This document shows positions 19,108 through 28,977 of a stretch of 64,000 bases of DNA, piece by piece. Source of the DNA: Paraburkholderia sp. SOS3 (GTDB taxonomy: Bacteria; Pseudomonadota; Gammaproteobacteria; Burkholderiales; Burkholderiaceae). Positions within the stretch are counted from its first letter, which is position 1. Every line of letters begins with the position of its first letter. The stretch is from positions 310,001 to 374,000 of the forward strand of contig NZ_CP018811.1 in assembly GCF_001922345.1 (NCBI RefSeq). Direction: 5' to 3'. The position numbers and the translations under genes were made by a program. A model generated the notes under the pieces. The model made no database searches. It was given only the letters and a program-made list of their open reading frames with translations, and had not been told where the DNA came from.

Positions 19108-21513
19108 TCAGGCCGGTTTGGACGACGTGCGTTGCGACGCTCCCGCGGCTTGCATCGCCGACCAGATCCGATGCGGCGTCGCCGGCATCTGCAGGTCGGT
19201 GACGCCGAGCGGCGCGAGCGCATCGATGATCGCGTTGATCACCGCCGGCGGCGAGCCGATCGCGCCCGCTTCGCCGCAGCCTTTCACGCCGAGCGGATTG
19301 TGCGTGCACGGCGTGCCTTTCGCGGTTTCGACCGTGAACTGCGGCAGATCGGACGCATGCGGCATCGCGTAGTCCATATACGAACCCGACAGCAGCTGGC
19401 CGCTTTCGGTGTCGTACACGCAGCGCTCGAGCATCGCCTGGCCGATGCCCTGGCCGAGGCCGCCGTGCACCTGTCCTTCGACGATCATCGGGTTGATCAC
19501 GTTGCCGAAGTCGTCGATCGCGGTGAAGCGTTCGATGCGCGTTTCGCCCGTATCGACGTCGACTTCGACTTCGCAGATATAGGCGCCGGCCGGATAGGTG
19601 AAGTTGGTCGGATCGTAGAACGCGCTTTCGTCGAGGCCCGGTTCGAGCTTGTCGAGCGGATAGTTGTGCGGCACGTAGGCGGCGAGCGATATGTCCGTGA
19701 AGGTTTTCGTGCGATCGGTGCCGGCCACGCGGAACGTGCCGTCCTTGAACTCGATGTCGTCGGGCGACGCCTCGAGCAGATGCGCGGCGATCTTCTTCGC
19801 TTTCGCTTCGATCTTGTCGAGCGCCTTGACGATCGCCGAGCCGCCGACCGCAATCGAGCGCGAGCCGTATGTGCCCATGCCGAACGGAATGCGCCCGGTG
19901 TCGCCATGCACGACCTCGACGTTTTCGATCGGCACGCCGAGCCGGTCCGCCACCACTTGCGCGAAAGTCGTCTCGTGACCCTGGCCGTGGCTGTGCGAGC
20001 CTGTGAACACGGTCACGGAGCCGGTCGGATGCACGCGGATTTCGCCTGCTTCGAACAGACCCGCACGCGCGCCGAGCGCGCCGGCGACATTCGACGGCGC
20101 GAGTCCGCACGCTTCGATGTAGCACGAGTAGCCAAGGCCGCGCCGCTTGCCTTTCTGCTCCGAGGCCTGCCTGCGCGCAGCGAAGCCTTCGACGTCGGCC
20201 AGTTCGATGGCGCGCGCCAGAAGCGTTTCGTAGTCGCCGGTATCGTAGGTGAGGCCGACCGGCGTCGCGTACGGGAACGAACGGATGAAGTTGCGGCGGC
20301 GCAGTTCGGCCGGGTGAATGTTGAGTTCGCGCGCCGCGCTTTCGACGAGCCGCTCGACCACGTAAGTCGCTTCGGGGCGCCCGGCGCCGCGATACGCGTC
20401 GACGGGCACCGTGTTCGTGAAGACCGCTTTGACTTCCGCGTAGATCGCGGGCGTCGCGTACTGGCCCGCGAGCAGCGTCGCGTACAGCACGGTCGGTACG
20501 CTCGAGGCGAACGTCGACAGATACGCGCCCATATTGGCGATCGTGTGCACGCGCATCGCGAGGAACTTGCCGTCCTTGTCCATCGCAAGTTCGGCCTTCG
20601 TGACGTGGTCGCGGCCGTGCGCATCGCAGAGGAACGATTCGGAGCGCTCGGCGGTCCATTTGACGGGGCGCCGCACCTTCTTCGACGCCCACGTCACGGC
20701 GACGTCTTCGGCATACAGAAAGATCTTCGAGCCGAAACCGCCGCCGACGTCCGGTGCGATCACGCGCACCTTCGATTCGGGCAGCGCGAGGACGAACGCA
20801 GCCATCAGCAGCCGTTCGACGTGCGGGTTCTGATTCGCGACGTAGACGGTGTAGCTGTCGTCGTATGGCGACCAGGCGGCGTTCGCCGCGCGCGGCTCGA
20901 TTGCGTTCGGCACGAGCCGGTTATTGACGATATCGAGGGTCGTCACATGCGCGGCGTTGGCGAAGGCGGCGTCGGTCGCAGCCTTGTCGCCGTGGCCCCA
21001 CGTGAAGCAGGTATTGTTGGGCACTTCGTCGTGCACGGCGGGTTGGCCCGCGTCGGCTGCATGTGCGGTGTCGACGATCGCGGGCAGTTCGTCGTAATCG
21101 ACTTCGATCAGTTCGAGCGCATTTTTCGCCGCGTTGACCGAGTCGGCGATCACGAGCGCGACCTGGTCGCCGACGTGCCTGACCTTCGTATGTGCGATCA
21201 CCGGATGCGGCGGCTCGTGCATCGGCGTGCCGTCGATGCTGTGGATCAGCCAGCCGCATGGCAGGCCGCCGACGTTGTCCGCCGCGAGGTCCGCGCCGGT
21301 GAAGATCGCGACGACGCCCGGCGACTGCTTCGCCGCCGTCGTGTCGATGCGCTTGATGCGCGCATGCGCATGCGGCGAGCGCAGAAACACCGCGTACGAC
21401 TGATTGGGCAGGACCACGTCGTCCGTGTACTGGCCGGTGCCGGTGAGGAAGCGGGCGTCTTCCTTACGTTTGACGGAAGCGCCAATGATGCGATGGGTTT
21501 CGGGTGCGTTCAT
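19108..21513 (-). CDS. coxL: CoxL-like molybdopterin subunit (form II type)
   Basis: This catalytic large subunit is about 801 residues long. It has an N-terminal Ald_Xan_dh_C a/b-hammerhead ([15 protein letters not shown]), then VGGGFGSK and [17 protein letters not shown] molybdopterin-contact motifs and a late [13 protein letters not shown] with the catalytic Glu. The active-site loop reads AYRGAGR, the form II signature, instead of the AYRCSFR loop of proven form I CO dehydrogenases that carries the Cu-binding Cys. So aldehyde, purine or other oxidation is as likely as CO. The ATG with GGAG at 21513 was preferred over the codon six residues upstream. Confidence 0.92.
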   Translation of the reverse strand: MNAPETHRIIGASVKRKEDARFLTGTGQYTDDVVLPNQSYAVFLRSPHAHARIKRIDTTAAKQSPGVVAIFTGADLAADNVGGLPCGWLIHSIDGTPMHEPPHPVIAHTKVRHVGDQVALVIADSVNAAKNALELIEVDYDELPAIVDTAHAADAGQPAVHDEVPNNTCFTWGHGDKAATDAAFANAAHVTTLDIVNNRLVPNAIEPRAANAAWSPYDDSYTVYVANQNPHVERLLMAAFVLALPESKVRVIAPDVGGGFGSKIFLYAEDVAVTWASKKVRRPVKWTAERSESFLCDAHGRDHVTKAELAMDKDGKFLAMRVHTIANMGAYLSTFASSVPTVLYATLLAGQYATPAIYAEVKAVFTNTVPVDAYRGAGRPEATYVVERLVESAARELNIHPAELRRRNFIRSFPYATPVGLTYDTGDYETLLARAIELADVEGFAARRQASEQKGKRRGLGYSCYIEACGLAPSNVAGALGARAGLFEAGEIRVHPTGSVTVFTGSHSHGQGHETTFAQVVADRLGVPIENVEVVHGDTGRIPFGMGTYGSRSIAVGGSAIVKALDKIEAKAKKIAAHLLEASPDDIEFKDGTFRVAGTDRTKTFTDISLAAYVPHNYPLDKLEPGLDESAFYDPTNFTYPAGAYICEVEVDVDTGETRIERFTAIDDFGNVINPMIVEGQVHGGLGQGIGQAMLERCVYDTESGQLLSGSYMDYAMPHASDLPQFTVETAKGTPCTHNPLGVKGCGEAGAIGSPPAVINAIIDALAPLGVTDLQMPATPHRIWSAMQAAGASQRTSSKPA

Positions 21514-21534
21514 TGTCGGGCTCCTCGGCATCGA

Positions 21535-22062
21535 TCAGGCGGTGGCCTTCGCGGCGGTTTGCGTTTGCGCGTGTGCTTGTGCCGAACCCGCGTCCGACGC
21601 CATGGCCGCCGCGCCCTCGACGATCGCCTTGACGATGTTGTGATAGCCCGTACAGCGGCACAGGTTGCCGTCGAGCTGTGCACGCACGTCGGCTTCGCTG
21701 GGCTGCGGATGGGTCGCAACGAGTGCGGCGGCGCTCATTACCATGCCCGGTGTGCAGAAGCCGCACTGGAGCCCGTGGCACTCCTTGAACGCGGCTTGCA
21801 TCGGATGCAGCTCGCCGTTCGGGGAGAGTCCTTCGATCGTGGTGATGTCCGCGCTATCGGCCTGCACGGCGAGCATATTGCACGACTTGATCGCGCGCCC
21901 GTTCAGATGGATCGTGCATGCGCCGCACTGTGCGGTATCGCAGCCGATATGCGTGCCGGTCAGGCGCAGCTGATCGCGCAAAAATTGAACAAGTAGCGTA
22001 TTGGGCTCGACGTTAGCGGTGACGGGCGCGCCGTTCACCGTCAGGCTGATGCTGATCGTCAT
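21535..22062 (-). CDS. coxS: CoxS-like 2Fe-2S subunit
   Basis: This 175-residue small subunit binds two [2Fe-2S] clusters. The plant-ferredoxin-type cluster ligands are C41, C46, C49 and C61, and the C-terminal four-helix cluster ligands C100, C103, C135 and C137 (QCGFC and CRC). A 20-residue Ala/Gln-rich tail is extra. It is the first gene of the minus-strand cluster S-L-M-D-E-G-XdhC. A GGAG lies before the ATG. Its promoter should be between here and 22290. Confidence 0.94.
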   Translation of the reverse strand: MTISISLTVNGAPVTANVEPNTLLVQFLRDQLRLTGTHIGCDTAQCGACTIHLNGRAIKSCNMLAVQADSADITTIEGLSPNGELHPMQAAFKECHGLQCGFCTPGMVMSAAALVATHPQPSEADVRAQLDGNLCRCTGYHNIVKAIVEGAAAMASDAGSAQAHAQTQTAAKATA

Positions 22063-22260
22063 GAACTGTCTCCTTCGCTTTTGTGCGGGGATAGAGACCG
22101 GCTCGGGCCCACGTTCACTACCTACCGCCTGCCTGCTGTGAGGGTCCGGCTCGGTTGGTGCTGTTTGTGATTTGTGCCGGACAGTAAAGCACAAATCGGC
22201 GGGGGCGGCTATCGGGGGAAATCGTCGCGGCCGCGCATTGCCTTGCTGCGCGGCCATGCT

Positions 22261-22312
22261 CGATCAGTGCGGACGCACACCATGCGCGATCAGTGCGGAT
22301 GCACACCATGCG
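22261..22312. repeat. 26-bp tandem duplication at the end of the APC permease gene
   Basis: Two adjacent 26-bp units (22261-22286 and 22287-22312) differ at one base. The right-hand unit holds the last codons and stop of the minus-strand permease gene; the left-hand unit is a spare copy just past the stop. Confidence 0.85.
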
Positions 22313-23693
22313 CGAGCTTCGAGCGCCGGCGCGAATAACCGAAATAGATCGCCATGCCGAGCACGAGCCAGACGACGAACGCCATCCACGTGACGCCCGC
22401 GAGATTCACCATCAGGAACAGGCACGATGCGACCGCGAGCACCGGCACGACGGGCACGCCGGGACAGCGGAATGCTCGCGGCAGTTCGGGGTGCGTGCGG
22501 CGCAGGACCAGCACCGCGATCGAGACCATCGAGAACGCGGCGAGCGTGCCGATATTGATCAGTTCGGCGAGCACGTCGAGCGGCACGAGCGCACCGATCA
22601 GGCCGAAGAAGATGCCGCACAGCCAGGTGGTGAGAAACGGCGTCGCGAAGCGCGGATGCACGCGCGACAACGCGGCAGGCAGCAGGCCGTCGCGCGACAT
22701 CGCGAAGATCACGCGCGTCTGGCCGTACGCCATCACGAGAATGACGGTCAGCATGCCGAGCACGGCGCCGAGATCGATCAGGCCGGCCACCCACGGCTGC
22801 CCCGCTACCTGCAATGCATAGGAAACCGGATGCGAGATATGGGCGAACTGCGCGTACGGCACGATGCCGGTCACGATCGCGGCGACCGCGACGTAGAGCA
22901 CCGCGCAAACGACGAGCGACGCGATGATGCCGATCGGCAGGTCGCGCTTCGGATTCTTGACTTCCTCGGCCGCCGACGACACCGAATCGAAGCCGATAAA
23001 CGCAAAGAACATGACGGCAGCCGCGCCGAACACGCCCGACCAGCCGTTCGGCATGAACGGCTGCCAGTTCGCCGGCGTTACGTGAAATACGCCGACGGCA
23101 ATCACGAGCAGCACGACGGTCACCTTGATCGCAACCATCAGATTATTGACGCGCGTCGACTCGCGTACGCCGACCGACAGTAGCGTGGTGATCGCCATCA
23201 TCACGAGGAAGGCGGGCAGGTTGAAGAGCGTGGCGTGGCCCGGCAGCGCGCCGGGTGCCGCGGTCAGCGCAACCGGCAATGACATGCCGAAACCCGCGAG
23301 CAGCGATTGCAGATAGCCGGACCAGCCGACCGACACCGCCGACGTCGCGAGCCCATATTCGAGCATCAGGTCCCAGCCGATGATCCACGCGGCGAGCTCG
23401 CCGAGCGTCGCGTACGAGTACGTGTAAATCGAGCCGGCGACCGGAATGGTCGATGCGAATTCGGCGTAGGCGAGCGCTGCGAAGCCGCACGCGATGGCGG
23501 CGATAACAAACGAAATGGTGAGCGCGGGACCGGCCTGTACTGCGCCCGTGCCGGTGAGAACGAAAATGCCGGTGCCGATGATGGCGCCGACGCCGAGAAA
23601 CGTCAGATCGAGCGCGCCGAGCGCTTTCTTGAGGCCGGCGGCTTGCGCGCCGGCGATCATGTGTTCGACGTTTTTCTTTCGGAATACAGACAT
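22290..23693 (-). CDS. APC-family amino acid permease
   Basis: This 467-residue inner-membrane transporter has about 12 hydrophobic helices. The APC signature GVGAIIGTGIFVLTGTGA lies in TM1 and FAFIGFDSVSSAAEEVKNP in TM6. It is closest in style to the CAT/YfnA group of cationic or broad amino acid transporters. The C-terminus is short and basic, and its last codons lie within a tandem 26-bp duplication. It is a single gene between the cox-type cluster and the two-component pair. Confidence 0.9.
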   Translation of the reverse strand: MSVFRKKNVEHMIAGAQAAGLKKALGALDLTFLGVGAIIGTGIFVLTGTGAVQAGPALTISFVIAAIACGFAALAYAEFASTIPVAGSIYTYSYATLGELAAWIIGWDLMLEYGLATSAVSVGWSGYLQSLLAGFGMSLPVALTAAPGALPGHATLFNLPAFLVMMAITTLLSVGVRESTRVNNLMVAIKVTVVLLVIAVGVFHVTPANWQPFMPNGWSGVFGAAAVMFFAFIGFDSVSSAAEEVKNPKRDLPIGIIASLVVCAVLYVAVAAIVTGIVPYAQFAHISHPVSYALQVAGQPWVAGLIDLGAVLGMLTVILVMAYGQTRVIFAMSRDGLLPAALSRVHPRFATPFLTTWLCGIFFGLIGALVPLDVLAELINIGTLAAFSMVSIAVLVLRRTHPELPRAFRCPGVPVVPVLAVASCLFLMVNLAGVTWMAFVVWLVLGMAIYFGYSRRRSKLAHGVHPH

Positions 23694-23817
23694 TGCCAGA
23701 AGGTCTCATGAGCGGCGCGTTGTGCATCGCGCGCCGGGTGCGGGAAACCTTCGATTTTATCCGATCGCCGAAAGGTAGCCGTCAGGCTGAAAGTCAGGCC
23801 GCAACTCAGGCGGCAAG

Positions 23818-24474
23818 TCAGGCCGTCATGGCCGGGTTCAGATCGACGAGCCGGTTCGTCATCACATAGAACGTGAGTTCCGCATTGTTGTGCAGCTTCA
23901 TTTTTTCGAGGAGCCGTGTGCGGTACACGCTGACCGTCTTCACCGATAGCGACAGGGCGTGCGCGATGTCGGTGAGCCGTTTGCCCGACGCGAGCATGCA
24001 AAGCGTCTGGTATTCGCGGTCCGACAGCTTTTCATGCGGCATCTGCTCGCCGTCGAACGACACGTAGTTCGCGAGCGCCTCGGCCATCGCCGGGCTCACG
24101 TATTTGCGGCCCGCGGCGACCTGCTGGATCGCGGCGATCATCTGCGTGGCGTCGACGGTTTTCGACAGATAGCCGGCCGCCCCCGCCTTGAGTGCGCGGA
24201 CCGCGTACTGGTCCTCGCGATACATCGAGAACATCAGCACCGGCACGCGCGGCACCTTGCGCTTGAGGCGCTTGAGCACTTCGACGCCGTTCAGGTCCGG
24301 CAACGAGATGTCGAGCAGGATCACGTCGTACGAGTGCCGTCCCGCTTCCATCAGCGCTTCGGCCCCGGTCTGGGCTTCCGCCACTTCCGCGGCGACGCCG
24401 CGGTCGAGCAGCAACTGGCGTACGCCCTGGCGAACCACGGCGTGATCTTCGGCGAGGAGGATGCGCAGGTTCAT
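23818..24474 (-). CDS. NarL/LuxR-family response regulator
   Basis: This 218-residue protein has a receiver domain at residues 1-120 (phospho-acceptor D55 in VILLDISLPDL, acidic pocket ED at 9-10, Lys in AGAAGYLSKTVD) and a C-terminal LuxR-type HTH (KLSDREYQTLCMLASGKRLTDIAHALSLSVKTVSVYRTRLLEKM). It follows the histidine kinase gene by 20 nt and is surely its partner. Its targets are unknown. Confidence 0.92.
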   Translation of the reverse strand: MNLRILLAEDHAVVRQGVRQLLLDRGVAAEVAEAQTGAEALMEAGRHSYDVILLDISLPDLNGVEVLKRLKRKVPRVPVLMFSMYREDQYAVRALKAGAAGYLSKTVDATQMIAAIQQVAAGRKYVSPAMAEALANYVSFDGEQMPHEKLSDREYQTLCMLASGKRLTDIAHALSLSVKTVSVYRTRLLEKMKLHNNAELTFYVMTNRLVDLNPAMTA

Positions 24475-24494
24475 CGTGCTTGTCGGCTATCGGG

Positions 24495-25328
24495 TCATGA
24501 ACGTGCGGCGTGGCGCCGCGCGTCGGGTTCAGTGGTAGCCAGCAACGCGCGCCATGCGAAGCGCGCGTGCAGCGCGGTGCCGGGCAGCGTACCGCGCGAG
24601 TTTTTCCTGGGTTTCTTCGGCCGCGATGTGTTCGCAATGGCGAATTCGCCTTCGAATGCTTCGCAGCGCGCGCGCATGCCGGACAGGCCGAAGCTGCGCT
24701 CGCGACGGTTCGCCGCGAGGTTGGCCGCGAGCTTGCCGGCGGCGCGCGGCAGGCCGATGCCGTCGTCGGCGACGATGAGGATCAGATGCTCGGCATCGGT
24801 CTCGATGCGCACGTCGGCGCTCGACGCGCGCGCGTGCTTCGCGACGTTGTTCAAGGCTTCCTGCGCGACGCGGAACACTGCAAGCGCGGCGTCGCCTGGC
24901 AGGCGCGTCAAACGTGCGTCGGCCGCACAGACGAAGCTCGTGCGCAGGCCCGTGCGGGCCGCGAAGCTGCCGGTCCATTGAGACAGTGCGTGCACAATGC
25001 CGCTTTCGAACGACGGCGCATGGAGTTCGTCGATCGCATGGCGAGTGGCGTCGGAGACCGCGTCGAGCGAACGGTTCGCCACGGCCAGCGACGCCGCGCA
25101 TTGCGGCGGCGCATCGGCCGGCAGCCATGTTTGTACGTTGGCGAGCGCGAAGCGCGCCGCAGTCAGTTCGGCGCCGGTGCTGTCGTGCAATTCCTGCGCG
25201 AGCGGGCGGCGCACCGCTTCCTGCGCGCGCACGACCTCGGCCGCGAGTTCGCGTACGCGTTCGCGCAGGCGCGCGATCTCGGCATGGTCGGCGTGCGCGC
25301 CGATCGGTACCACGGTCGACGTATCCAT
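24495..25328 (-). CDS. Soluble sensor histidine kinase (HisKA_3 type)
   Basis: This 277-residue kinase has the phospho-acceptor H48 in LAQELHDSTGAELTAAR, then a HATPase domain with N-box AQEALNNVAKHARAS and G-box DDGIGLP...GLSGMRARCEAF. There is no transmembrane segment and no PAS or HAMP domain. A coiled coil of about 40 residues precedes the dimerisation helix, so it must sense inside the cell or respond to a partner. It is the first gene of the two-gene operon with the NarL-type regulator. Confidence 0.88.
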   Translation of the reverse strand: MDTSTVVPIGAHADHAEIARLRERVRELAAEVVRAQEAVRRPLAQELHDSTGAELTAARFALANVQTWLPADAPPQCAASLAVANRSLDAVSDATRHAIDELHAPSFESGIVHALSQWTGSFAARTGLRTSFVCAADARLTRLPGDAALAVFRVAQEALNNVAKHARASSADVRIETDAEHLILIVADDGIGLPRAAGKLAANLAANRRERSFGLSGMRARCEAFEGEFAIANTSRPKKPRKNSRGTLPGTALHARFAWRALLATTEPDARRHAARS

Positions 25329-25781
25329 TGCGCCCCTGTCAGAAAGTAGCGTGGCCGGCAAACCGGCTGTGCGTCGACAGCGCAATCACGGAAAAACGCA
25401 TGCGGACCCTTGGCCTCCAGATGCGCCCGCCGCGATCGGCGCCGTGACGGACAATCGCTACGCGATGACGTAACGAAATTTACATTCGGTAACAAGTCGT
25501 CGGCACCCGGTGGCAGGTGCCGTGTAGGCGTACTGCGCCGCGATGATATCCTAAAAAAAGAAAATAATGCAGGCAGAGCAAGGCTCGGCGCGTAAAATTC
25601 ACCTGTCGCGCACTTTTTTTCTGACGCATTTTGTAGGAAAAATGCTTACAGCCTAAAGACGTTTCTGTGTGTCAATTTGTAACGTCTAGCCGACAGTGGC
25701 GACCCTCACGGTCATCGCGTAGTTTGGCTCTCTGTGCAAGGCAAGCGCGGCGAAGGCGAAATGAAAGTGAAATCGTAGCGA
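25329..25781. other. Intergenic region upstream of the histidine kinase
   Basis: About 450 bases, AT-richer than the surroundings, with poly-A/T tracts around 25550-25635. It must hold the promoter of the kinase operon at its left edge. No coding frame is convincing. Confidence 0.4.
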
Positions 25782-25811
25782 CAAAAAAAGACCGGGACGT
25801 GTCCCGGTCTT
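25782..25811 (-). terminator. Terminator of the ferredoxin-NADP reductase gene
   Basis: A perfect 11-bp stem (AAGACCGGGAC against GTCCCGGTCTT) with a 2-nt centre is followed on the minus strand by seven T residues. It lies about 75 nt past the fpr stop codon. Confidence 0.85.
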
Positions 25812-25886
25812 GTTGTTTTTACGCTGATTCACGGCGCGAGGCTGTGGCCTTCGAGGTCGGACGTCAGCCAATCCGCATCGGCGTTA

Positions 25887-26657
25887 TCAGCCCACGAAGG
25901 CCTTTTCGATCACATAGTGGCCCGGCGAGTTGTTGCTGCCTTCTTCGAAGCCCATGCTGTCGAGCAGTTCGCGCGTGTCGCGCAGCATGTGCGGGCTGCC
26001 GCACAACATGATGCGATCGTTCTCTTTCGAGAAATGCGGCAGGTCGAGGTCGGCGAACAGCTTTTGCGTCTCGATCAGTTCGGTAATGCGGCCGCGGTTC
26101 TGGAATGCTTCGCGCGTGACGGTCGGGTAGTAGACGAGCTTGTCGCGGATCAGCTCGCCGATGTGCTCGTGCGCCGGCAGGTGGTCCGTGATGTATTCCT
26201 TGTACGCGAGTTCATCGACGAAGCGGCACGTATGCGTGAGCACGACGCGCTCGTAGCGGTCATAGACGTCCGGGTCCTTGATGATCGACATGAACGGCGC
26301 GAGACCCGTGCCCGTGGACAGCAGCCACAGCGTCTTGCCGGGCAGCAGGTTGTCGGCCACGAGCGTGCCGGTCGGCTTCTTGCCGATCAGGACCTGGTCG
26401 CCGACCTTCAGGTGCTGCAGCCGCGACGTGAGCGGGCCGTCCTGCACCTTGATGCTGAGAAATTCGAGGTTCTCTTCGTAGTTCGCGCTCGCCATGCTGT
26501 AGGCGCGGATCAGCGGCTTGCCGTCGACCTCGAGGCCGACCATCGTGAACTGGCCATTCTCGAAACGAAACGACGCGTCGCGCGTGCACGTGAAGCTGAA
26601 AAGCGTGTCGGTCCAGTGGTGGACGCTCAGGACGGTTTGTGAATTCAGGTTGCTCAT
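25887..26657 (-). CDS. fpr: Ferredoxin--NADP reductase
   Basis: This 256-residue flavoprotein has the FAD-binding motif RAYSMAS near residue 60, the NADP pocket STGTGLAPFMS near residue 110, a CGSPHM segment and a C-terminal aromatic-poor tail ending in EKAFVG, as in bacterial Fpr enzymes. It exchanges electrons between NADPH and ferredoxin/flavodoxin. The start is the ATG beginning MSNLNSQTVLSVHHW, the usual Burkholderia form. It is monocistronic with its own terminator. Confidence 0.95.
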   Translation of the reverse strand: MSNLNSQTVLSVHHWTDTLFSFTCTRDASFRFENGQFTMVGLEVDGKPLIRAYSMASANYEENLEFLSIKVQDGPLTSRLQHLKVGDQVLIGKKPTGTLVADNLLPGKTLWLLSTGTGLAPFMSIIKDPDVYDRYERVVLTHTCRFVDELAYKEYITDHLPAHEHIGELIRDKLVYYPTVTREAFQNRGRITELIETQKLFADLDLPHFSKENDRIMLCGSPHMLRDTRELLDSMGFEEGSNNSPGHYVIEKAFVG

Positions 26658-27293
26658 GGCTTCTTTGGATGAGGCGAAAACAAGGGCGGCCTTGACGACG
26701 GCCTTATGGTGGCATCGTGGCCTCGCAGCCGCCGGCGCTTCGATGCGCCATTCCTGTCGCGACCCTGACAAGGCCGGGTTGCACGGAAAAAGTGCTGCGC
26801 AGTCCGCTATTTTACCGCGTTACCGGTTCGCAGGCCGGTGGGCGGCAAACCGGCTGGCGCGGCTGCCTGATTTTGCACACACCCGGCTGCCTGATTTTGC
26901 ACACACCCGTTTGCGCACCGTTTGTACGCAACATTTGACCAGGGCCATGGCGTGCGGCGCGGCGACAGCTTCGATGCTGCAACGCGCGGCCGCTGCATCG
27001 GACGACGGCGATGCGATGACGTGCACAGCGCAACAACCGATGCTCGGGATGGCAAACCAGAGACCGGCGATGATACCGAAACCCGGAACGCATCGCAGTA
27101 TTGACCCTGCTCGCAAAGCTGGAACCCGGCGGGAGACGCCGTTTTTACCGTACCGCGCTTATTGGGCCACGCCACTGGGCCGCGCTTGCCGCGCCGCGCG
27201 ATTATTTTTCGTCTAACGTTTCGCGACGAGCGTGGCGCCGAGGCCCATCGACGCCGCCCCGCATAGCGCGTCGATCGGCCGGCGCAGCTTGCG
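26658..27293. other. Intergenic region with a 24-bp tandem repeat
   Basis: About 640 bases without a credible gene. The only structure is the tandem repeat at 26860-26907. Frames on either strand are shadows or begin inside the repeat. Confidence 0.45.
26860..26907. repeat. Perfect 24-bp tandem repeat
   Basis: Two adjacent identical 24-bp units lie at 26860-26883 and 26884-26907, each containing GCCTGATTTTGCACACACC. The repeat is upstream of fpr by about 200 nt and outside any gene. Confidence 0.9.
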
Positions 27294-28163
27294 CTATTCG
27301 ATGCGCAGGCGCGCCATATAAGGCAAATGATCGGAGAGCCACGCGGTTTCCTGGGCGGGCTGGATCCATTCGACCGGTTGCATGCCGCGCACGAACATCT
27401 TGTCGAGCGCAAGCGCGGGCGAAAACGCGGGAAATGTGCGCCCCGATTCGCCGAGCAGCGTCGCCACCTCGTTCATCCCGAGTTCGGCGAAGAGCGGCAC
27501 CGAGTCGTTGCGCCAGTCGTTGAAGTCGCCGGCGAGCACGAGCGGTCCTTCGGCCGCTTCCTTCGCGATCCAGTGCGCGATCCAGCTCATTTGACGCAAA
27601 CGCGCCTGGCGCGTGAGTGCGAGGTGCGCGCACAGCAGCGTGACCGAGCGTCCCGCGAACGTCGCGCGCGCGACGAGCAGTCCGCGCCGTTCGAAACGGT
27701 GAGCCGAAATGTCCCAGCGGCCGCCGAGATCGAGCGGATGCGGCGACAAGATCGCATTGCCGTGACGCCACGATGGTTTGAACACGTTGGTTCCGAGCGC
27801 GATCTGCAACTCGAGCGCGCGCGCGATTTCAGTCGCCTGGCAATGCCAGATATCGTCGCTCGGTTCGCCGAGCGGCGCGCCGAAATTGCTGGCAAGCACC
27901 GGCGCCGGCATGCGGCGCGCCATCGCTTCCTGCAGAAAATAGGCGTCGGCGTGCGTCGATTGCACCCAGCGCTGCATCGCCTGCCAAGCCTGGAATCCGA
28001 GCGGCGAGCGGCCTTTGTGCAGGTTCCAGCTCACCGCGATGAAGTCGCGGTTCGGTTCGTCCCGCAGCGCAATGTCCGGCCCGGGCGCGTCGCGCTCCAG
28101 TTTTTCGACGCCGGAACCGTTCTGTCGTGCGGGTTCGCGTATCAGTTCTTCGGGGTTTCGCAT
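27294..28163 (-). CDS. Endonuclease/exonuclease/phosphatase family protein
   Basis: This 289-residue EEP-superfamily enzyme (DNase I/exonuclease III fold) shows SWNLHKGRS with the catalytic Asn, FLQEA with the metal-binding Glu, HGNAILS, AHLALT, GDFNDWR and a terminal SDHLPY. About 40 residues precede the domain. Such proteins hydrolyse nucleic acids, phosphoinositides or other phosphodiesters; the substrate is unknown. The next gene upstream on the same strand ends only 20 nt away, so they may be co-transcribed. Confidence 0.85.
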   Translation of the reverse strand: MRNPEELIREPARQNGSGVEKLERDAPGPDIALRDEPNRDFIAVSWNLHKGRSPLGFQAWQAMQRWVQSTHADAYFLQEAMARRMPAPVLASNFGAPLGEPSDDIWHCQATEIARALELQIALGTNVFKPSWRHGNAILSPHPLDLGGRWDISAHRFERRGLLVARATFAGRSVTLLCAHLALTRQARLRQMSWIAHWIAKEAAEGPLVLAGDFNDWRNDSVPLFAELGMNEVATLLGESGRTFPAFSPALALDKMFVRGMQPVEWIQPAQETAWLSDHLPYMARLRIE

Positions 28164-28182
28164 GCCGCGTTGTCCACGTTGT

Positions 28183-28689
28183 TCATTGCTGTGCCGGGTT
28201 GCTGGCGACGCTCGCGCGCACGCGATAAACGAGCTGCGGGTCTTTGTCGACGAGCGTCCAGCTGGTCCAGTCGCTGCCCGTCGCCTTCAGGCCCGGATGA
28301 CTCGCGCTCACCTGGCGCGGCTGCGGCGGAATCTTGCATCCCGACGCCGACGTGCGCTGCGTGCTCGTGTCTTCGAGCGTTTCCTGCGCCTCGATCGCAA
28401 GCGTCACGCCGCTTGCGTCCGCTGCGATCGGCGAAACGGTGAGCGTGCGCTGCAGGTCGATATCGCCGGCCGGCTGATCCTTGCAGCCGACGTTGTGCTG
28501 CACGACGTGATGATGCGTGTCCGTGCGCGCCTGGCCGACGGTCGTCGTGCCGTCGAATGAATCGATCTGCTGGCCGTTCTGCATCACCTGCAACTGCCAT
28601 TGCACGACCGGCGCGCTTGCGGCCGGCTGCTGCGCAAACGCAGCCAGGGGCATGCAGATCAATACGGCGGCGATGCGGGTTTTCCACAT
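28183..28689 (-). CDS. Hypothetical secreted protein
   Basis: This 168-residue protein has a clear signal peptide (first ~19 residues, cleavage after AAFAQ or AFA). The mature part is beta-rich, with two Cys residues (about positions 69 and 118) that could form a disulfide in the periplasm. I do not recognise a family. It probably forms a two-gene unit with the EEP-family gene downstream. Confidence 0.65.
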   Translation of the reverse strand: MWKTRIAAVLICMPLAAFAQQPAASAPVVQWQLQVMQNGQQIDSFDGTTTVGQARTDTHHHVVQHNVGCKDQPAGDIDLQRTLTVSPIAADASGVTLAIEAQETLEDTSTQRTSASGCKIPPQPRQVSASHPGLKATGSDWTSWTLVDKDPQLVYRVRASVASNPAQQ

Positions 28690-28977
28690 GAATGAGGTCT
28701 CCGGAATCGTTGCGGCCGCGCTTTGTCCGACAGCCGATCATCTTACGCCTGATGGGGGAACCTCTCTGACCCCCGATCCGCGGCCAGGGTTCAGCAACAA
28801 TATCGTGCAAATTGTGACGCAGTCCCGCGCATTCAAGCGGTATTAGCAGCAACCCCGCGTGGCTGCTGGCTTGCAAGCCGGTCGCGCATCGTTACACTGA
28901 AATCGGGACGGGGCCGGCGGGCGCCGTACGGACAACGAGCAAGATCGACGCGCAACATTTGCACGACGGGGTGAGCG

